DNA from: Membranipora membranacea
Taxonomy: Eukaryota; Bryozoa; Gymnolaemata; Cheilostomatida; Membraniporidae
Reading direction: 5' to 3'
Assembly: GCA_914767715.1 (NCBI GenBank)
Contig: OU612074.1
Coordinates: forward strand, 15,424,062-15,488,061
DNA: 64,000 bases
The notes beneath the pieces were generated by a model. The model did no database searches and was not told where the DNA came from. It saw nothing but the letters and a program-made list of their open reading frames with translations. Position numbers and translations under genes: made by a program. This document shows, piece after piece, positions 11,201-24,081 of the stretch (the first letter of the stretch is position 1; each line of letters begins with the position of its first letter).

Positions 11201-14200
11201 CATGGCACAGTTTCAACATGTCTTAAAACTTGGCCACAGGATGTTTGTAAAGTTGGACCAGTACTCTACATTAGACTGCAAACTCTAGATTGATACAAAA
11301 AACCTGATTCTGCCACAATTACTTTAACACCCCAAGTCAGAAATCTACCTCTGAGGATAAGAGGTAATGTTTACCAGAGTAAGAGGAAGACTGCAGTACG
11401 TTTGAGTACTAGTGGTGCATAAAATATCGCGACAGCTTTCTCTTTAACCGCCTTATTTTCTTCGTTTTTAAGTTCTTCGATGGCTTCCTCATTGAATGGA
11501 GCTTGATTCATCCTGGCCATCATCTCAAAAATTTCTTTTGCCTCTTCGTGTCTCCCTTTTGTGACTAGGAAATGAGGCGTCTCCTTCAGAAATCTGTTTC
11601 GAATAACAAGAATTAATATGCTAGCAATCTAATAAATATATCAAGGCATCCTGTGCGGGGGCAAGACGATCGATATCATTTTAGTGTCTTAATTACTTTG
11701 TCTAAATGCCAAGTTAAGTTAAGTCAAGTTAAGTTGATAAGATGGTTAGCACAGGTATAGCTGTATTGCAAATTATAGTCTCAACATTGCAAATAGGGAG
11801 TCGGCTTCTCTTTCCTAATCAAAATTGCTGTTTTCTGTCGGGTTTAGTCTCAGATATTAATGGCAGCAGGGAGAATGGATTCTCCCTGATTGCAAGAGCC
11901 AAATCCCCAAACTTTCACGATACGTTTTGGCACTTAACCACAAAAATAACTTATATATTTTCTGAAGACACTTTTAATAGAGGTTTAAACACATCATAGT
12001 GTTAGGACATCAAATGTCCTAGTAAGTTAAATGATAATGATAATTTTGATTGAAGCTAGTGCGTTTCAGTGTCAGTCTGATTATGACTGCAATTATAGTA
12101 ATTGCCATAATAATCTTCTCGGCCTATTGGCTAAGATCAAAGCGTCATGGCTAATGGCTGATTAGTGCCTGTTTCAGTTTCTGGCAGCTTACTGCACACT
12201 CACGATTAGGAGGTCCACCGTGGCCTCACCTCTAGGATGCATTCTAGCTCGCTAGGATGTATCACACTCTCAGTATGAGGACTCCGGGCAACTTGCGTCC
12301 CTCTTTAGGGGCAGCCCACCCTCTGTTTTGTCATAAACAGGGATTGAAGCTAGTGCGTTCAAAATATGACAACTACCAAGTGTTGTTCTCAAAGGCAACT
12401 CTACTATTTTGTGAGAAAGAGCAGAATCTAGTAGCAATGCTTTGGAAAATGTGTGTAAAAATCTCTGTATAACTTACGGTATCATAATAAGACCAACTAT
12501 AAGCGGTGGTATGGACCCTGTGAGTTGTACCCAGTTCCAGTCCTGGACGTAGTAAGTTATCAGAGATGTATACATAGCACCCATCGGCCAGAATGTAGAC
12601 TTGTAGCTAACACTCCAGTGTCTCCTCGAGGGACCAGTGACCTCCATCACTACAAAATAATGTGTATGTATGACATGGAAATTTGGTAGGCTAAGCAACT
12701 GTTTAAGGGGGAGGGGAGACAGGCGTGACGCTCATTTAAAGAGCAGGATACAAATACATCTGCTCAGTTGTTTTTCAACTGAGCAGCAATAATACCAAGC
12801 TATATAATAGAAATGTGACGGGCTGAACATCTGACAAAGGGGAGACAAGGCCCAGACAAGGGTGTAAAGCTCATTTGAAGAGCAGAGGACAAATGCATCA
12901 GCTCATTCTCTCTCAATTGTGCAACAATGTAATTATTTACTGTAACACTTTTGGTGGAAATTGAGGTTATATATAATGTTGTCAGACATCAAATGATTTG
13001 TAAACATGGCATCTGGCCGAGCTAGTCCTGAGCCAAGCAAATATTGCATTTTAGTTGACCTCAGAGCCCATAGAATCACAATTCTTTTGCAGCTGACCTT
13101 TTGATGTAGAGCTTGGAGATATCATTATCTGAAATCCTATCAGAAAACTCATAATAATGATCATGAAATCAAATAAAACAGTTTTATTTTGTCATTATTT
13201 GGAGTTGCTCCCACTTGTCTGATCTGTTGTTCATACATATTCAACATAAGGGGAACCCAATCCTATTATGGGTTATCATAACATAGCATTCATTCCCTTC
13301 CACAATGCGTTAGTTCAAGAACAGATTCACACCTACTACCAGGATGGTTCAATAGAGGCTACCAGCACATTTTGTGTTTGTAGTTGATTTGTGGCACACG
13401 CAGGTACTACGATCCACTGGTGCGAACAGATTTTACCAGCATACTCTACATACAAATTAGCCTGAGTGACAAAGCTGTCATAATCGGAGGCAGTAGTTGG
13501 GACAAACTACCACCCACCCTTGCATGGTTAGCTGATTTTCTGAGCCACACTCTAAAGGACTAAGGCGCAGATGTTTATACAGGAGACAAGAATACTTACT
13601 CATACAATGGGCCAGCAGTGCAGAACCCGTAAAACAAGCAGCGATAATGAATCTTAGAGCAGCAAACATGTAGATATTTACAGAGAATGCCGCTACTACC
13701 CCACAAACAGATCCAAATATCAGGAACACAATAATCGTAGGTCGCCTTCCAAACCTAAACGAAAACACCAAACAAATTATTTTGTGCTTCACTTTATAGG
13801 TTGCGTTCTCATCGAGGCAAAGCAGTTTTTGTTCTGGCGGTTGTTCCAAAACTATTTTTTGGTAGCACGGAGCAGCATGTCAAAGGAAACAGATTTTGCT
13901 AGCGATTACCTGCTGGCGCTCTCCTTTAAAAAGCCCCTGGCTATCCTTGAAAGCTCAGAGGGTATTATGAATAATAATAAATAATAAATAAATAAAATAA
14001 TAAAATTAATAATAAAATAATAAATAGGAAGGCAGGAAGAGCTGGGATGCTAGAACTCAGTGCCTTGTACTAGTTAAATGTTTAGATTTTAGATGGATAG
14101 AGCAAAGTCTAATGAATAATATATATATATGCATATGAATTTCTGATAGTGTGATGTTACAATCATACAAATTCCGTTCTAAGCTTAAAATAATGATGCA

Positions 14201-17200
14201 TATTTCTAGAATAGCTTGCACTCATATAAACCATAATCAAAACCTGAGCAAAGTTTTATCTCATTAAAACAGATGGCTTCTAATTTCTGGTAGTGGCATT
14301 CCATTATTAGATACTTGTTGAAAATGGAATGCCACTACCTGCAACTTAGAAGAGCTGGAGCAAGAGCAATAGTAATAGCGAGAGTTTTGCAGTAAAAGCA
14401 TATTTTTATGAGCATTGAAAAGCAATGCAACTATCAGAAACCTTGGCGGAGTTTTATCACACAAAACCAGACCTAGCCCTATCTGAAAGGCCTTTGAGAA
14501 AAGGCGAGTAATACTAGTTGTTTATTATGACAGCAGGCAACCATTACCTGTCAGCAAGCATGCCAATCAAGAATGGACCGAATATCATTCCAATAGTATA
14601 TACCATCTTAATTCCTGTCGACACAAAAGCTCTGGAGCATACCATCCCAAACTGTAAACATAAATCGATTATTCAAGTTTATAATCACATTTTGAACTGT
14701 GATATATAAATATTCATGGATGTCAATGGTGGAGTTGGATGATAAATACACCTGTCATGTTCATAAATGGTGCCGTTCCAAATCTGAATATGACAACTGC
14801 ATCTGTCATATTCATTGGTTTAGGAAGGCCAAAAGGTCAAAGAAAATATGTCAATATGTAAAATGAAAGATTCCGTCTTAGAACCATTGGATGGCTGGAT
14901 AGTGGATGTAGCAATTTTCTCCCTGTAATCTGTTCGATAATTGTGCTCATTTAATGTTGGGCATGACTGATCCCTTTAAATTGTCCTCACCACCGCTTTA
15001 AGTGCCCCCAAAACAACCTTGATGTTCATTAAAGAATCAAAAATCACAGCAATGTGCACTGAAAAATCCACCTCAGTCACAGCGAAAAGTGACATGTTGA
15101 CCAAGGTCATCAATACAGATAGCACAGTTTCTAGTTGTTTATTCAGGAGAAAGGGTGGGGAGGACAATCCAAGAACGAGAGTTCACGGAAATAAGTCAGT
15201 CTTACGTGCATGTTGAGTGATTCGCCCCAGTAGACTTCTTTACTATATACATATTCGGTGCACTCTGAGGTGGTGTTGAGGTAAGGCCCTGTGTAGATTT
15301 CACATGAAGAGAGTTGACCTTCTTCGTCTGTCGGTATATATCGGTAGATTGACTGATTGTGTTGAGCGCTGCTGACTGAATATGTCTCATTGTCCAACCC
15401 AGGAATCCTACATCTGAAACAGAAGAATTTGAAGGTTGTATCAGACGGAATCAAATCTTTGTTTACACTGCGCCACTGCCATCATCTATTTAGATGGCAG
15501 ACTGACTCCAGCAAGCCCAGATTGCTGTTATCCCAGGTCTGGAATGCCAACCCTCACTCATATTACTTCCAGACTTGAAGTTGACCTAGAGTCTTATGAT
15601 GGGTATTGAGATGAATGTTGTAATAATTCAGGGACTGGAGTTCAACTCAAATGATTGTGGTTATAGCATTACATATGAAATTGCTTTTTCGAATCATCAT
15701 TTTCCAATCATTGTTTTTCGAAAAGACATTGTCGAAAGGAGTTTTTCAAACCCTCGGGAATTCTGCAGACCTGGTACGATGAGAACAGCTGGATTTCAAC
15801 TTCTTTCTAGTTATCAGTGTTATGACATGCTAAATTATACCATGAGCCAGCTTCTCATATAGGGAGCAACGAGGAATATTATACACAACAATCTGAGTCT
15901 TACTACAAAATCTCGGCACACTCTGGACCGGTTTATATGAAAAATGGTTTTCAACAGAAAAACTGAAGCTCAAACACAGGGGCTTTTGAGAAATGCTGGA
16001 GAATATTTGGCAATTTGCAATTCAAAAACAATGTTGTCATGATTTGGGCAATTTTCTAGCATTTCTGCAAAAGGGCAGATTCGAGGATAATACAGTTGCA
16101 TTGTGGGAATGGTGTGAACACACAGCATCATATTGAGTTGGCTGCCAAAATAATATCATTTTGACACATGTCACAAAGTAAGAACCTCAAACTTAGGCTG
16201 TAGGTCTAACCACCTGTTGCAACCTAATCTAGTCCTTCACAAAATCATAGGAAACCTGGCAGTGTTTAGTCAATTGATCAAACTTATTAAGCAATAAAAG
16301 GCCGGCTGTTATACAACCTGTTAATTATAGTTACATAACCTGAAATGTACTTTTACCTTAGATGGCTTAAATTTCATCGTGATATTTGAATTACAAAAAT
16401 CAATCAACACATGATCATAGATATTCAACTTCGGACTATGCCCTTGACACAGCATTGGGGACACACATACTAAGAATGATTTAGCCACTGTAAAATAAGG
16501 AGCAAAAACAAATTCCCACGACTAGCTATCATTATTATGATAAGTAACTACATACGTTAAATTAGATAAGTACATAGTAGATGCTGTAACAAATCACAAA
16601 TGATTGATGTTCATCAATTGGCAACAGCTTGTTGAACTGTTGAACTGGCGGCTAGTCAATAATACCTAGTTGTAAAATCAAAGTAGCATCTAGCATGATT
16701 GTAACACTACAAATCTTATGACAATCGCAGAGTTAACTTTTACAAGCATTATTCATACAACAAGTTATGTGAGCTTATGCAGCAAGTTTTTCTGCTCTAT
16801 AAGATACACCTAGTAGTTGAACCCTCTCTGTGAGAATGTTTGGGCACTAATGAGAGGATAAAAAAAATACAAATCTATCCTAGGTCTCTGGCCTACTCCC
16901 CTTTTCTAAACAATTATGATTGCTGTTGGCCAGGGCCTCTGCTACTGACCTAACAGCAGTGTAAATCCTTCCTAAACGCTTGCAAATAGCCTGCAAGCAA
17001 GAATTCCGTATAATACTGCAAGCAATAAAGGTGCTGTTCTCCCTCATGGGGAATCACACTTCTACTCACCTATGGTCTGGTGTGATGGAATGGAAGACAA
17101 TCACAAGGAAGTGGAAAGCGACAGTCAGGTTGTTAAGGCAGACTAAAGTAACCTGGAGCCACTGGTATTTCCTCATAGCCCCTGTCGAATCCAGAATCTC

Positions 17201-17221
17201 ATCAATCTTTGCAGACGACAT
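8236..17221 (-). CDS. SLC22-family organic cation/carnitine/anion transporter (gene B), 10 exons
   Basis: Coding exons in transcript order: 17221-17070, 15413-15206, 14651-14548, 13754-13600, 12649-12478, 11593-11375, 10611-10379, 9595-9414, 9040-8892, 8299-8236. All junctions are GT-AG and in phase, giving 545 residues from MSSAKIDEILDSTGAMRKYQ to GQNGTKA. This is a twelve-helix plasma-membrane carrier of the major facilitator superfamily. The first exon holds helix 1. The second is the long extracellular loop with cysteines and N-glycosylation sites (LDNETYS, YLNTTSEC). The junction of exons 3-4 makes the signature ADRFGRRP after helix 2. Exon 5 carries VTGPSRRHW, exon 6 starts FLKETPHFLV (the family's PESPRWL position), exon 8 has SSEVFPTTLR, and exon 9 ends YLPETRNTRIPETIEQA. 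Exons of 104 and 155 bases match the classical SLC22 layout. Substrate cannot be told from sequence alone. It lies tail-to-tail with gene A. Confidence 0.93.
10185..10455. repeat. Local tandem duplication over an exon/intron boundary of gene B
   Basis: Two diverged copies with a period near 138 bp. The distal one (about 10320-10455) covers the 3' end of the seventh SLC22 exon (SVYFDLKEA on the minus strand), its donor gcaa|gtatgt and some intron. The other (about 10185-10317) repeats the same exon end and donor (gcaa|gtatgt again) inside the downstream intron, with small indels. Both copies carry gataaacagactagtg at their high-coordinate edge. Confidence 0.75.
12048..12359 (+). mobile_element. 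U2-snRNA-headed SINE-like repeat, copy 1, with flanking direct repeats
   Basis: From about 12109 the sequence begins cttctcggcctattggctaa then gatcaaag, which closely follows the conserved 5' end of U2 snRNA, then diverges into unrelated sequence (ggcagcttactgcacactca, taggatgcattctag, cttgcgtccctcttt) up to about 12341. The same body follows the same head at 60773-61012. The sequence gattgaagctagtgcgtt occurs just before (about 12048) and after (about 12342), like an 18-bp target duplication, though about 43 bases separate the upstream copy from the U2-like head. Lies in an intron of gene B. Confidence 0.6.
14277..14353. repeat. Foldback hairpin with ggtagtggcattccatt arms
   Basis: The left arm cttctaatttctggtagtgg then cattccatt pairs with aatggaatgccactacctg then caacttagaag. 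It is in an intron of gene B. The core ggtagtggcattccatt resembles ggtagaggcatttcatt in the hairpin at 59148-59304. Confidence 0.6.
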
Positions 17222-19360
17222 TATTTACTATATCCAGCTGCCGCACACTAACACCAGTTCCTTCACAGCTTATGTCACTATCGAACTATAGCGATGTTTG
17301 CAACTGGTGATCCCTTTCACCTTCTGTTTTTACTGCGGGTCTATCTGTCCTGTGTGCTTTGTTAGCGAAGTAGTTGTGCTTTACAACCCAGCAATGCAGT
17401 AGGCTCTTACAAGTGTTGCTCCACTTACTACAAGCAGTGATTTTACAAGGTTGTATAACCTGCATCAGGACACTCCAATTTAGTTGTATAACATAAAGAT
17501 CAAATGCATTTAAAAAGCCTCATAGTACTCACGCTAGATATTGAATTACTACTGCACACAAAACAAGACAGTGCAAATAAAGCCTTGTCAGATCAACACC
17601 ATTTGTCTATAGTATATTGTATAAATAACGTAAATAACTTCAGTTGGGCTAAGTGGCTTAGATCAGCAAAGCTATAGAGGGTTCATTCATTGGATAGCTG
17701 GATCATTTATCACCATAACCTTGTCAGTGACAAATTACTAAGAGGTTATGATTGACAACCACATATAAGATATTATTATTAGCATACCTAGCTTTGTATG
17801 GTTTAATGACTATCTATGATTACAAAGGTTTCCAAGGAAATTGGGTGTCAACGACTTGGACGTTTTCTGGCTGAATAAATTGTCTTCCAGCTAACCTTTT
17901 CAGAAGTTTCTAAAACTACGATTTATCATAAATAAGAAACATTTGGTGTTTTCAGCTGCTTGCATGGTAAAGCATAACTTGTTACCACTGCACTGGCTCA
18001 GATAAACTTGACATGATTTTGCTCAAAGATGGTTGAAACACCTATGAGGATGATCATGAATAATTATGCAAATTTGTTATCTATTTGTTTCCTCTCACCT
18101 CCATTTTCTATGTTGTTGATATGCCCCTGGTTCACTTGATTAATTAAATTTGTAGATCCTTGTAAGTCGGAACATAATGTAGGTGTACAATGACAGGAAA
18201 TGACCCGCCAGGTAAGAAAAGTGGAAAATGACCTATAATAAATCTTATTTAATCTGGTGTTGTATCATTTATAGTTATGTTACACAACTAATCAATATTT
18301 TAATTATCACAATTCCTAATTAAAGTTGCACTGAATCAATACTAACCAATGATAATCCCTATCAAGTAACCAAATAAAAAATGCCTTCGATTAAATGTTT
18401 TTGAGACTGGAACTTTACTCTTGTAATGATGTGTGAAATTCCAGGTCTTGGTCTATATATATATAGCTTGCAACAAAGTTACATGAGCATAGTGATGTTC
18501 ATATCATGCGGCAACTGGGTCTAAAGTTTGTTCATACTTTAGGAATTGTCCTCCTTTGGAAAAAAGAGCGGTTAACTCCATGCTTTTAAATGCATCATGA
18601 CATAAATTATTTATTAATGGTTTGCAGGTTATTTTGCTCTTCACAGAGATGCTTTGCACTTCCAAGCTTCCTTGCTGTACTCTTAAAAGAGCTTACTGCC
18701 AATCCATTTTAGCGCTGAGATGTTTCTTTGTTGCACTAATGGTCGACCACACAGAATCCTTATAGGAATAAGTTATAATCCATATTGAACAGTAATCGGG
18801 CAGGAGGTAGAAATTATATATGATATTTGATAATCTAATTCAAGTTAATTTTATGGAGTCCAGAGAGTACCCTAAAGCCTAACCTATTTTGAGTTCACTA
18901 ATAGGATTAGAGAGGGTAAGTGTATTATTTTTATATTTAGTTGAATAACAATAGTGTCAGAACAGGTGAATCATCAACATGCAATTTCATAAGACTTTTA
19001 CAATATGGCTCTCATTCTAAATTTCACAACAAAAAGACAACCAATTCAAGCCACCATTGCTGAGGTTTTGCCAAAGGGAAGGGTCTTCCTTGCCATTCAT
19101 GAATAAGTAAGTCGGAGAGGAACAACTTCCCTATCATTGCCTGTAGTACCAATAATTGCTACCATAGTTTCCCTAAACAAAGTTTTGTTGTTTGATAACC
19201 AGGCATAAAAAGCTTAAATCTGACATTTGTAACTTAATTCGAGATTCTGTTCAAGGAAATCATGTTGTATTTTTTGGCAACCTTGCCTTAGTTGTTATGA
19301 TGGAGATCAGTTGTATTAATCATGATATCAATTGACCATGATTGGCTGATTCAACTGACA
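17222..19360. other. Spacer upstream of genes B and C (divergent)
   Basis: No coding sequence seen. Parts of 18060-19400 are recognisably duplicated at about 25100-27280 upstream of gene D (for example tatgcccctggt followed by ccaggt and gtggaaaatgac-like sequence), so genes C and D were copied together with upstream DNA. The promoter of gene B should lie near 17222-17700 but no core element stands out. Confidence 0.5.
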
Positions 19361-19366
19361 TATAAA
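19361..19366 (+). promoter_or_regulatory. TATA box of gene C
   Basis: TATAAA lies 49 bases before the ATG at 19410. A CCAAT-type gattggctg stands about 20 bases further upstream. Confidence 0.55.
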
Positions 19367-19409
19367 CTTCAGTTGTACATAAAATCTCATCAGTGTTATT
19401 GAAAGCTGA

Positions 19410-22104
19410 ATGAAGAAACCATCGAATATGAATAGCAAATACCAGTTTTTAGCGATTGTAGCTGCGTTGGTGCAGACAATATCAGGTGAAATGACCAATT
19501 TCATAACTTTTTTGCTTTATTTCTCATTTCTGACACAACCATATGCAATTTTGCACCTTGAAAAGCTTTGTACACAACAAGCATTCAATTCAAACAATAT
19601 CGTCACATAATACTTTACAATAACTGTAATGCTGTTTATTCCTTCTATTGTCAGCTCAGCGAGGAGTGCCTGGCCCTCCAGGATTTATTACTCCGAGACC
19701 TGGAACTATTTGTCCTGCTGTCGATCCGAGCCTGCAATGTGCTGCAGGACATCTCAGAGATCCAGCTGGTTGTCTCCAAGGTTGCAGACCAGGTAACCTT
19801 CTATTTACATTTTTGTACATTGCATGAAACTAAATTCAAACTGGTTTAATCATGTGCGGCAATGACAAGCAGCTAATGCTTGCAACAGGAAATACAATTC
19901 AGTTCAATATTTATTCCAGCCATCTAAAATATATTACTTAGTCAGTCTAAATGTGTTTTAATTGCTTTCAAAACCCAGATGACTAATTTCGTCTTGCTCA
20001 TTAGTTCATTTTCCCTACATGACTAATAGCTACAATTTTATCCTCAAGCCCTCAGCTTCCTAAGGAAATATATCAAACCGTTTTGCCCTGTGTAAATATC
20101 ATCAAGTTTATTGATCAATAAACCCTTCTATTATAGAGAACTGTATTCCCGGGCAGACAATATGTTCTTCCTTCGCATGTGGACTTTTCCCACCAGGAAC
20201 TACACGTTATAGTTGTCCAAACGGATATATTCAAAACAGCTGTGGCTGTGAAGGGATCGGCTGCATGTGTGGTAGGATTCTTACGATTTCTCTTCCAAAA
20301 AAATTTTAACAACCAAATCAAGCACATGACGAAGGACAAAAAGTGCTATAAATTTCATTAAATTTTCAAACCTAAGAAGTAAAGGTTCAATGAAACCGTT
20401 TCCAAATTTTGTGGAGCAATTTTATTACTTTCATCCAATCTCTTGTTTTGTAACGATCATTTATTGAAAGCCAGTGACGACATCCGAATCTGCTAAACTA
20501 TTAAGCATTTACATTGCGAATGTAATTATGATTAATTTGTTAGTTGGATGTCCTGGTTTCAACAACAACATTGTGTGTCAGAACGGTTACAAGGTGGACA
20601 GAAATGGCTGCCCAATGTCTGAATGTGGTAAGTTATTTGCAGATTTTTATTCCTGCTAATTCCAACCGAGAATTCAATAGAGGCTACAAAATTGTAAAAC
20701 AATAAATCACAGATTATGCAGCGAGTGGTCTTAATGATTTTTGAATACAGTGGAGGCAAAGTTTAAAGTTTAAAATTTGCTGAATGAAATGAAAATGAAT
20801 GAAAATGGAATAATCTGATTAGGAAAACCTGACCAACCAGGCTGCTCCAATAAAAGTATTTTTGTAACAAATATCTCAAACCATCAATTTATGCTACGAA
20901 TTAAGGAAATACCAATCGTAATATTGGGTTTGACAATGTTTATATTTTTTTTATTTTACAGCTCCACCACCTGTTACCAGATGCGTACCAGTACCAGGAC
21001 CACCTGGCACTGTACCTCAAGGTCCCCCTCCAGGCTCTAATCCTCCTCCATGTGGGACTGTTCGCGAATGCGCTCGGTTTGCTCCAACACAAACCCCTTA
21101 CACGTGTCCTACTGGTAGATTCGCTGACGATAACTGCGGGTGTGAGGACAGTAGCTGCCAGTGCGGTGAGCAAACTTATCCTTTATTACAACTATTGCAT
21201 CACTTGTTCTTTCTACCCATAAACCACAAACTCACAAATCACCCATATCTCAAACTCAGACAACTGACATAATCACAACACTGACAGATGGAATGTACTC
21301 ATCCTTCTAACATCAGGATGTGTTCTATCATTAATAATCAAATTGTGTCAGGGGTCTTTCAGGGCTAAAGATGTCAATCACCTGTTCTCTGGAGAGTACA
21401 GTCTCATACCACTACCCTCCCCACACATAAGCAGAGACCATATTATCTGTGTTATTAGGCTAGCCTACTAGTCTCAAATTGTTCAATGATGTATTGTTAC
21501 AATTTTCAGAGGGATGTCCATACTTTGACAATTCATTGAGATGCCAATATGGTTATAGGACAAGAAGAGGATGTCCAGTTGCTGTTTGCAGTAAGTATAT
21601 ATATATATATACATATATGGATATATTTATATATTTTGTTGGCATCCGAAGCACTCTTACAGAATGTGAGCACTGTCCGTGAAATATACTATGGTTATGT
21701 TTCAGTTAAAAATAAGTATTCTTCAATTGAATCCATACCATTTGATGACTATTTTTTATCTTTCAAGGTTCTAGTAAGATGAAATACAAAAAAATTAAAT
21801 CAACATTTTGCCTGTTCACCCAATATTCTGTCCATAGGAAAAAATTGATTGTCTCTCAAAATTGATAAGAAAAATGTATTTAACCATTTCATATCTGACT
21901 TGATCAAGTGAAATACTGCCCACAGCGCTCCTTTGCTCGAGAATTTATTTAAGTTTTCAAGTTTCATCCAGAGTGCTGTCGTCCGAGAAAAATGTGCATT
22001 CATTATCTATCCTTGCATTTATGATAGTAAGAGGTAGACACTTTTGTTACATGGTAACAATAAATGTATTCCCTTTTTTTCTTTCAGATCCCCCACCTGG
22101 TTAA
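19410..22104 (+). CDS. Modular secreted cysteine-rich, antistasin-like protein (gene C), 7 exons
   Basis: Exons 19410-19485, 19655-19792, 20137-20271, 20544-20627, 20962-21165, 21510-21590, 22088-22104; all inner borders are phase 1; 244 residues. Leader MKKPSNMNSKYQFLAIVAAL is a signal peptide. Modules follow one per exon: CPAVDPSLQC/GCLQGCRP; CIPGQTICSSFACG with CPNGYIQNSCGCEGIGCMC; GCPGFNNNIVC with GYKVDRNGCPMSEC; a proline-rich stretch then CGTVRECARFAP and ADDNCGCEDSSCQC; GCPYFDNSLRC with RTRRGCPVAVC; tail NPPPG. The spacing C..C..GY..D..GCP..C recalls antistasin-type protease-inhibitor repeats. Extracellular; inhibition of a protease is only a family-based guess. An antistasin reactive site cannot be assigned. 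Its last two exons and 3' flank closely match those of gene E. Confidence 0.85.
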
Positions 22105-22510
22105 CAATTCAAGATAGAAAATTATCAAAAGAATGGAACTGATACATTGACTACGACATCTCTCTACCTCTCTCCCTCTACTCAGAACTATCTATTTTGA
22201 ACATTAAATGTTTAGTTCACTTGTTTACTCACAGTACTAAGCATTTCAAAGTCAAGAGGGGCATATCCTAACAAATTCTATTGGTTTTACATACAAGCTC
22301 TTTGGGGAAATTAACTGAGTAAACCATACATAACTCTATCAATGTCTGATCACAATTTTGTTCTTGTAAGTTTTCTTTTTTGCAAACCCATAGTGTACTA
22401 TAAGTAACTTGAATGCCTGATTATCATGTTGGTTTAATTTGTCAAAAATAAATCTTCTGCAGATTGAGATCAATGAAATAAGACATATTTGGCATTCAAA
22501 AATTAGGTTG

Positions 22511-22848
22511 TACCGTAATACCTCACCTATAAGTCGCTTGACTTGTAAGTGAAGGCGGCTATGAGAGAGGAGCATATAGGCGCAGCTATCATTTGAAGCA
22601 TTTTTATATTTATATTGGACCAAATCCACCAATGATAAGTGAGGCCGAATAGATGAGAGTGTAGAGCGTCTGTCTTGTAATCACGGTTCAAATTGTATGT
22701 TGCGGGTTTGAAACCCAACGAGGTCAATTCTTTTTTCAGAGGGGTGCCTTATAGCTGTGGGGTGCTTTATAACTGGAGCTTTTTTATTTTTTCCGACGGA
22801 GGTGCTTCACTTATAAGTCCGGTGTCTTATAAGTGAGGTATTACGGTA
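22511..22848. mobile_element. MITE with TA-type ends and a tRNA-like interior
   Basis: The ends are inverted repeats: taccgtaatacctcac at the left and gtgaggtattacggta at the right, with a second shared block (tataagtc, cttataag). TA at each edge fits a Tc1/mariner-type target duplication. At 22642-22725 the interior has a tRNA-like stretch (tagagcgtctgtcttgtaat, then gcgggtttgaaaccc) recalling a threonine tRNA with anticodon TGT. Related 3' flanks after the relic (24.6 kb) and gene E (33.0 kb) lack the element at the matching place. No transposase. Confidence 0.75.
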
Positions 22849-23115
22849 AATGTTATTATTATCAGTTTGCTAGCTATTGGCTTGACCGCAAAGGTGACCC
22901 TTATATTGATATATCACATAACCTAACAATAATAATTCAAATATATTCTTTAATTTCTATCAGAAAGGCTCAGACTGTATCCATCCACGCCTCAAACAAT
23001 TGTGATATCTGGTTTACTCTCTTTGATGTGACAAAGGCTGTGTTCGTTGAGCCGTCCGTGTGAAAGTGAAATTGATTAAAAATTTCATAATACACGCCAC
23101 ATTCCAAAGCATGAT

Positions 23116-23315
23116 CGGCAAAATATTAGTTGCATTAGAGGGAGGCTGCAATATCTGCACCAGGTTTCTCTATGAATGCAAGAAAGTCGGAGGACATCTT
23201 GGGGCCAACCAAACCCCAGTAGTTGATGGATTGCGGTGGGACTCAAACATTCAACATTTGCATGCTAAAGGAACTGTGCTGTGATAAAACCAACGGAGCC
23301 ACCTCCTACTCTTCA
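23116..23315 (-). mobile_element. tRNA-derived SINE, copy a
   Basis: Diverged copy of the SINE best seen at 50893-51147: ggccaaccaaaccccagtag, then gtgggactcaaac (decayed B box on the minus strand) and aacggagccacctcctactc (decayed A-box end). It shares the 3' part gaggctgcaatatctgcacc. Confidence 0.7.
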
Positions 23316-24081
23316 GTCCTCATAGCCAGCACTTTTCACAGAAAGGGAGCAAGATTAAGCTTCCATTGTTTTGGCCAGAGAGTAAAGATTGTATTACACC
23401 TGCACCTAATTTTTTGACACCTATCAGACATGGTTTTTTGTACCAAATGTTAATCTGTGATTACCTCCTGTGTAGTTACAGACCAGGCTACACCACAAAT
23501 AAAGACACATAAACCTATTTACTTAATTCAAACTTACTGTAGGATATGTGTGGAGTAGTGAGGTCCAATACCAAAAGAAAACACACAACAGTTTTACCTG
23601 CTTGATGCTCATCTCGATATAACTACCACAGGATTGTTATGATATGAACCAATATTAATGAATCGACAAAAAATAATTGGATAGCTAGGTCTGTCTGCAC
23701 TAACAGGTCAATGTTCTTAGAATGGCACATTGCTGTATATAAGCAGAAACATGACTAGGAAATTCTTCCCTGTGATGAATCCAAGTAGGACATTGGCAAG
23801 GAAATACAATTTTCTCTTTACATAATCCTCCTATTAATCTTACATTTTTACATGTTTTTTTATTACGAATAAAGCAAGCAATCCACTTTTGTTGTTAGCA
23901 TTTTTAACAAAGGTATATAATTTCTTCATGGGGGCAAGCCACAAAAGCCAGCACATGACATTACATGCTAAACCCTTTGTAATTTTTACATGTTACATTT
24001 TAGCAGTGAGTGAATTCTTTTTTAGTTTTTTTCCGTTTAGTAAATCAAACATCAAAATTTAACCCTTCCTCTATTTTGATA

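Larger units (their letters stand above)
22105..24081. other. 3' flank of gene C and relic upstream region
   Basis: Holds a possible AATAAA at 22447-22452, a MITE (22511-22848) and a SINE (23116-23315). At about 23520-23840 is a block matching the region upstream of gene E (30240-30560) and in part upstream of gene G (37430-37570), including ctcgatataactaccacagg and ttggcaaggaaatac. The order suggests a former gene promoter ahead of the relic at 24.1 kb. No intact gene. Confidence 0.55.
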
